64,000 bases of DNA from JBARRO01 sp049644265 (GTDB lineage Bacteria > Bacteroidota > Ignavibacteria > UBA10030), in NCBI GenBank assembly GCA_049644265.1, contig JBARRO010000139.1:1-64000 (forward strand). Reading direction: 5' to 3'. The position numbers were made by a program, and so were the translations under genes. Position 1 is the first letter of the stretch. The number at the start of each line of letters is the position of its first letter. Of this stretch, positions 60,421-64,000 are shown one piece after another. The notes under the pieces were generated by a model. The model made no database searches. It saw only the letters and a list, made by a program, of their open reading frames with translations, and was not told where the DNA came from.

Positions 60421-60589
60421 CTAAAGTACTTTTTTTTCACTCGTTGAACAAGGGGAATAACAATCAATTCACTCTCCTTTCCCCAATGATTCTTTCTCTC
60501 GCAATGAATGTTGTTCCAACGCAAGGACTTGTCTTGCCATTCTTGCCCTCCTTCTCTATATTGATAGACCACATTTTTTCGAATTCCTC

Positions 60590-61255
60590 ATGCCCACTGT
60601 CAAACTCCAAAATTCACAGGAACAGATTCCCGTCGGCAAAATCCTTTGCATTGGACAGAACTATGCGCAGCATGCGAAGGAAATGAAATCCGACGTCCCA
60701 ACCTCACCCATATTCTTTCTTAAGCCACCGACGGCGATTGTTCGCAACGGGGGAACCGTTGTCCTTCCCTCCATTTCCAACGACGTTCACCACGAAGTCG
60801 AGTTGACGGTGCTGATCGGTGAAGGAGGAAAGGATATTCCGAAGGAATCCGCTCTGCGTCACGTCGCGGGATATGGCGTCGGACTCGACATGACCATGCG
60901 GGACATCCAGGATCAGGCAAAGAAAAAAGGAATGCCTTGGACGCTTGCCAAGGGCTTCGATACTTCGGCGCCCCTATCGGAGTTCGCTCCCGCCTCGTCA
61001 ATCAGAAACCCCAACGCTCTTGATATCCAACTCACCGTGAACGGAACAGTCCGGCAATCCTCCAATACAACGAACCTCATTTTCTCCGTCGAGACGCTTA
61101 TTGCCTACATTTCCCGCTTCTTTACTCTAGAGCGGGGAGACGTCATTTTTACCGGGACCCCTGAAGGGGTTTCGCGTGTAAGCAAAGGGGATTTGCTCGA
61201 GGCCGTGCTGAAGGATGGCCGCGTTCTGGCTTCACTCTCCGTTAAGGTCGAATGA
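60590..61255 (+). CDS. Fumarylacetoacetate hydrolase-family enzyme (acylpyruvase-like)
   Basis: 221 residues, the short FAHD1-like form. ILCIGQNYAQHAKEM is the family start, VHHEVELTVLIG gives the metal-binding Glu pair, and GYGVGLDMTMRD the Asp ligand; FTGTPEGVSRVSKGD is the oxyanion-side motif. Family members hydrolyse acylpyruvates or decarboxylate oxaloacetate. Overlaps the next gene by ATGA. Confidence 0.9.
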   Translation: MPTVKLQNSQEQIPVGKILCIGQNYAQHAKEMKSDVPTSPIFFLKPPTAIVRNGGTVVLPSISNDVHHEVELTVLIGEGGKDIPKESALRHVAGYGVGLDMTMRDIQDQAKKKGMPWTLAKGFDTSAPLSEFAPASSIRNPNALDIQLTVNGTVRQSSNTTNLIFSVETLIAYISRFFTLERGDVIFTGTPEGVSRVSKGDLLEAVLKDGRVLASLSVKVE

Positions 61256-61647
61256 ACTTTTCCAGTATTCTGCAGAAAATTCGGCAGTTTTTTTTCAACT
61301 ACGAATATGCCCTTGTTGCCTGGCTTATCATCGGTCTCCTAGTTGCCGTTGGCATTTATTTGGGCATAGACAAGCATATTATCGGTGCCGTTGTCGTTCT
61401 CGTAGGGGTTCTCGGACAGGCGTTTGCCGCGCTGGTCGCCTGGATCGGTTTTGTGCCCTTTGTGGGTCCGATCATTGCAAAAGTCCTCTCTCTTCCGTTT
61501 ATTTGGTTGTTGAATGGCATCGGTTACCTCGCCTCTCTCATCGCCATCAAACGCGGTTATTCCAAGGATGTTGTCAACTATAGAGTCATCACAGTGACTT
61601 TACTGGTGGGAATAACTATCGGCTATGTGGTTGGGAAGGTGATTTAG
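61252..61647 (+). CDS. Small polytopic membrane protein, unknown
   Basis: 131 residues with four or so hydrophobic helices (LVAWLIIGLLVAVGIYLGI, IIGAVVVLVGVLGQAFAALV, IWLLNGIGYLASLIAI, VITVTLLVGITIGYVVGKVI). No recognised domain. Starts inside the stop codon of the FAH gene (ATGA), so it is co-translated with it; whether it serves that enzyme is unclear. Confidence 0.75.
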   Translation: MNFSSILQKIRQFFFNYEYALVAWLIIGLLVAVGIYLGIDKHIIGAVVVLVGVLGQAFAALVAWIGFVPFVGPIIAKVLSLPFIWLLNGIGYLASLIAIKRGYSKDVVNYRVITVTLLVGITIGYVVGKVI

Positions 61648-61654
61648 GAAGAAG

Positions 61655-61810
61655 AGGTTTCGAGTTTGGAGTTTAAAGTTTCAAGTTCAAGGTTCAAAGA
61701 TCAAGGTTTAAGGTGGTTCCCAGTTGCCAGATAACCGTTCACTGTTCACTTATCGCTTTTCACTTTTCGCTTCTCACTATTCACTCTTCACTATTTACTT
61801 CTTCCTTATA
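61655..61810. repeat. gagtttggagtttaaagttt and cacttttcgcttctcac repeat tracts
   Basis: Left half of gagttt/aaagttt words, right half of gttcacttatcgcttttcac words; ends about 8 bases before the parA ATG. Confidence 0.75.
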
Positions 61811-61817
61811 GCTCTCC

Positions 61818-62624
61818 ATGGGAAAGATCATCACCATAGCAATTCCTAAAGGCGGCGTCGGAAAAACGACGACGGCGGTAAACCTTGCCGCGAGCCTCGC
61901 CGTGTACGAGAAGCGGACGCTTCTCATCGATGCCGACCCCTTCGGCGCCTGCAGCATGTCGCTCGGCTTCACGCCAGAGAAGACGACCGCCGGACTCTTT
62001 GAGGTCTTCAACTTCATCCATTCAATGAGTCAGGTCATCCACCGCACCGAGCTCGCCTTCATGGATTTTGTTCCTGCGAATGTGCGCTCGACACAGGCCG
62101 AAGAGCGGTTGATGCGGCTTGCCGAGAACCGGACGATGTTGAGGAACGTACTGCGCGCGGTGATTCCCCATTACGATTACATCATTATCGACACTCCCCC
62201 GTTCCTTCGCGGTTTGACGACCAATGCACTCGCGTGCTCCGATTCAATCCTGATTCCCATGAAGTCGGGACATTTTTCGCTCGAAGGTCTCGATAAGCTT
62301 TTCAAGTACATCGAGTGGATCCGCGAGGCGGCAAACAAGGATCTGCAGATCGAGGGTATACTGCAAACGATGTATGAACCACACCTGAAGGTCACAGAGA
62401 TTACCGACCGGGAGCTGCAGGTCCGGTTCCGGAAATATCTCATGAAGACCACCATCCCCAAGAATACGCACCTGACGGAAGCGCTCTTCTACGGAAGACC
62501 CTCCATCCTCTTCAACGCCACGTCGAAAGGAACGCTTGCGTACATGGAGCTGGCCCGCGAACTCGTCGCACGTGAAGCCGAAGTAGCTCCAGCTCCCGCT
62601 ATTGCCCAGGAACAATCGGCATAG
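61818..62624 (+). CDS. ParA/Soj-family ATPase, orphan
   Basis: 268 residues. Deviant Walker A KGGVGKTT (residues 11-18, with Lys11 characteristic of ParA/MinD), LLIDADPFGACSMSLG (A' motif) and IIIDTPPFLRGLTTNAL (Walker B). It ends in an Ala-rich tail. No parB or parS-like sequence lies beside it; instead an M23 peptidase follows after 6 bases. It may be a chromosomal partition protein separated from its partner, or a cargo-positioning ParA. Confidence 0.88.
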   Translation: MGKIITIAIPKGGVGKTTTAVNLAASLAVYEKRTLLIDADPFGACSMSLGFTPEKTTAGLFEVFNFIHSMSQVIHRTELAFMDFVPANVRSTQAEERLMRLAENRTMLRNVLRAVIPHYDYIIIDTPPFLRGLTTNALACSDSILIPMKSGHFSLEGLDKLFKYIEWIREAANKDLQIEGILQTMYEPHLKVTEITDRELQVRFRKYLMKTTIPKNTHLTEALFYGRPSILFNATSKGTLAYMELARELVAREAEVAPAPAIAQEQSA

Positions 62625-62630
62625 CCGGGA

Positions 62631-64000
62631 ATGGCCTACCGGATCTCACTGATTCTGATTGTTGCCTCCGGCTTCTTCGGGTTATCCTCGACCCCGTACC
62701 TCAAGCCTTCATCGAAGCCACATTCTTCGGAATCCACTGAGCAAATCTACGCACCCTTCGATACGCTTCGCACGGACCTCCGGGACTACCACTGGCCAAC
62801 CGTTCCATACCTTAGAATCACCTCGGCGTTTGCCGACGTCCGGTCATTCCATTTCCATGCAGGGATCGACATTTCGACAAACCGGAGGAAGGGTTACGAG
62901 GTTTTTGCTTCCCGGAGCGGCTACGTCTCCAGAATCTGGATTTCACCCTACGGCTACGGCAAGATCATCTTCATCCGTCACCCCGACGGATTCACCACGA
63001 CCTATGCGCACCTGCAGCATTTCAAGAAGGAGATTGATGATTTTGTCCGACTGGAGCAATACAAGAACGAAAAGTACTCACTCGATCTGACGTTGACGCC
63101 TGATCAATTTCCGGTTCAGCAGGGCGATGTCATCGCGTACACCGGCGACACGGGTGTTGGTTTGCCTCACCTGCATTTTGAGATCCGCGACGAATCGTTG
63201 AATCCCGTCGACCCGCTCCTGTTTCCCGGCATCGCATCGTATTGTCCTGACCGCATTGCTCCGGCGTTCAGGGAAATTTCCTTCTCTCCCCTGACTTCCA
63301 GCACTCTCATTCAAGGCGACACGCGTTCGTGGACTGCGGATATCCGGAAGATCAGCGGATCGGAATTCCAGCTTCCCGGCATTCTTCATCTTTCAGGAAA
63401 TATCGGCATCAGCATCAAGGCCGTGGATTGGATCGGCACGTCGTACTATCCGAACCGCGCCAACCAGTACGAGGTGTACGTCGACGATTCGCTGCTGTTC
63501 AGCTCCAGCATCGTTCGGTTTCCCGCGCGCGATATGAAACAAATTGCCGTCCATTACGACTGGACATTGAACCGCGAGGGAAAGGGATATTTCCAGAAGC
63601 TCTTCGTGGAACCCGGAAATCACCTTCCGTTCTACGCCCGGCAACCCGAGGGCGCCGGAGTTCTTGAAACGGAACACTATGCGGAAGGATTCCATGCTCT
63701 CAAAATCGTCACGAAGGATGTATCCGGCAACAAGTCTCAGCTTCGGGCAACCCTCGCATTCAGCCATCCGCCTTCGATCGACGTCAGCATGACGGAAGGG
63801 AAGCTGCTTGTTTCGAGGCTGGATTCTGGAAACCTCCAGGTGCTTTCGGTCGGCAGCAGCCAGGGTTCGTCGAAAAGCATGCGCAGGGTCGACCCATCCC
63901 GTCTTGTTTCAAACGACGGGCGATACGAAATTCCCCACAAGTATCTCACCAGGAACATTGTCAAGGTCGTTGCAGAAAATCGATTTGGGACGCCCTCCCG
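62631..64000 (+). CDS. M23-family metallopeptidase with C-terminal extension, cut by window edge
   Basis: At least 456 residues, no stop before 64000. Signal peptide (MAYRISLILIVASGFFGLSS). The M23 domain has FHFHAGIDIS (first His and Asp metal ligands), GYGKIIFIRHPDG, YAHLQHF and LPHLHFEIRD (last His pair), all present, so it should be an active peptidoglycan or protein endopeptidase. After residue about 200 comes a long beta-rich region that I cannot name. Follows parA by 6 bases on the same strand. The start is ATG 62631. Confidence 0.88.
   Translation, partial: MAYRISLILIVASGFFGLSSTPYLKPSSKPHSSESTEQIYAPFDTLRTDLRDYHWPTVPYLRITSAFADVRSFHFHAGIDISTNRRKGYEVFASRSGYVSRIWISPYGYGKIIFIRHPDGFTTTYAHLQHFKKEIDDFVRLEQYKNEKYSLDLTLTPDQFPVQQGDVIAYTGDTGVGLPHLHFEIRDESLNPVDPLLFPGIASYCPDRIAPAFREISFSPLTSSTLIQGDTRSWTADIRKISGSEFQLPGILHLSGNIGISIKAVDWIGTSYYPNRANQYEVYVDDSLLFSSSIVRFPARDMKQIAVHYDWTLNREGKGYFQKLFVEPGNHLPFYARQPEGAGVLETEHYAEGFHALKIVTKDVSGNKSQLRATLAFSHPPSIDVSMTEGKLLVSRLDSGNLQVLSVGSSQGSSKSMRRVDPSRLVSNDGRYEIPHKYLTRNIVKVVAENRFGTPS

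Noticed and set aside
1..64000. tRNA, rRNA or known riboswitch
   Set aside because: No cloverleaf-like or rRNA-like segment or recognisable riboswitch core was noticed; a covariance-model scan would be the decisive test.

Overview
The window looks like chromosomal DNA from an uncultured member of the Bacteroidota/Chlorobiota (FCB) group, most likely Ignavibacteria-like. The main clue is the multihaem cytochrome at 47777-50710. It ends in a type IX secretion (Por) sorting domain with the 'YPNPFNPST' signature typical of Ignavibacteria and relatives. Lipid A genes (lpxK, lpxB) show a Gram-negative cell, and many gene families here (DUF4922, ORF6N, DUF885, DUF2721, the HEAT-like EHSK family) are common in this group. 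I see no rRNA, tRNA, CRISPR array, transposase or prophage.

Layout. Bases 1-150 hold the 3' end of an unidentified plus-strand gene. Bases 261-34753 are almost entirely minus strand. They carry envelope and housekeeping genes (gpsA, plsY, ispD, queA, ppdK, a class I glutamine amidotransferase, lpxK, lpxB, an isoprenylcysteine-methyltransferase-like membrane protein, a MtnX-like phosphatase, smc, a membrane-bound GH2-like protein, tpiA, gatB, sucC, pruA). A putative peptidoglycan-recycling locus follows (24651-34753): a NagZ/AmiE-type fusion lipoprotein, an AmpG-like permease, a SpoIID/LytB protein, a DUF4922 protein with a GalT-type HxHxQ motif, a GNAT acetyltransferase, a GT2 glycosyltransferase and a BadF-type amino-sugar kinase.

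Bases 35023-47588 are plus strand. They begin with a thiol-redox and haem-sensing group (TlpA-like thioredoxin, DsbD, a sensor kinase with a periplasmic CxxCH, a small secreted cysteine protein). A P-loop protein with a damaged Walker A, an MFS exporter, a HEAT-like protein without a normal start codon, a Fes-like esterase, a DUF885 metallopeptidase, a YdeI-like protein and a DUF2238 membrane protein follow. Bases 47777-60287 are mostly minus strand: the secreted cytochrome, folD, ymdB, a four-gene surface-polysaccharide cluster (GT4, polysaccharide deacetylase, flippase, GT4), DUF2721 and purM, with an endonuclease V-like gene on the plus strand. The right end is plus strand: a FAH-family enzyme, a small membrane protein, an orphan ParA and an M23 peptidase cut by the window edge.

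The most unusual non-coding feature is a set of degenerate short-word repeat tracts filling many intergenic gaps. Examples are gagtttagagttt, gttcactgttcac, gatgagtagatgagtag, ttggacattgga and cacgaaggacacgaag. They often run right up to, or into, start and stop codons, replacing the expected ribosome-binding site or even the start codon. They look like one phenomenon with several word types, and no conventional mobile element accounts for them.
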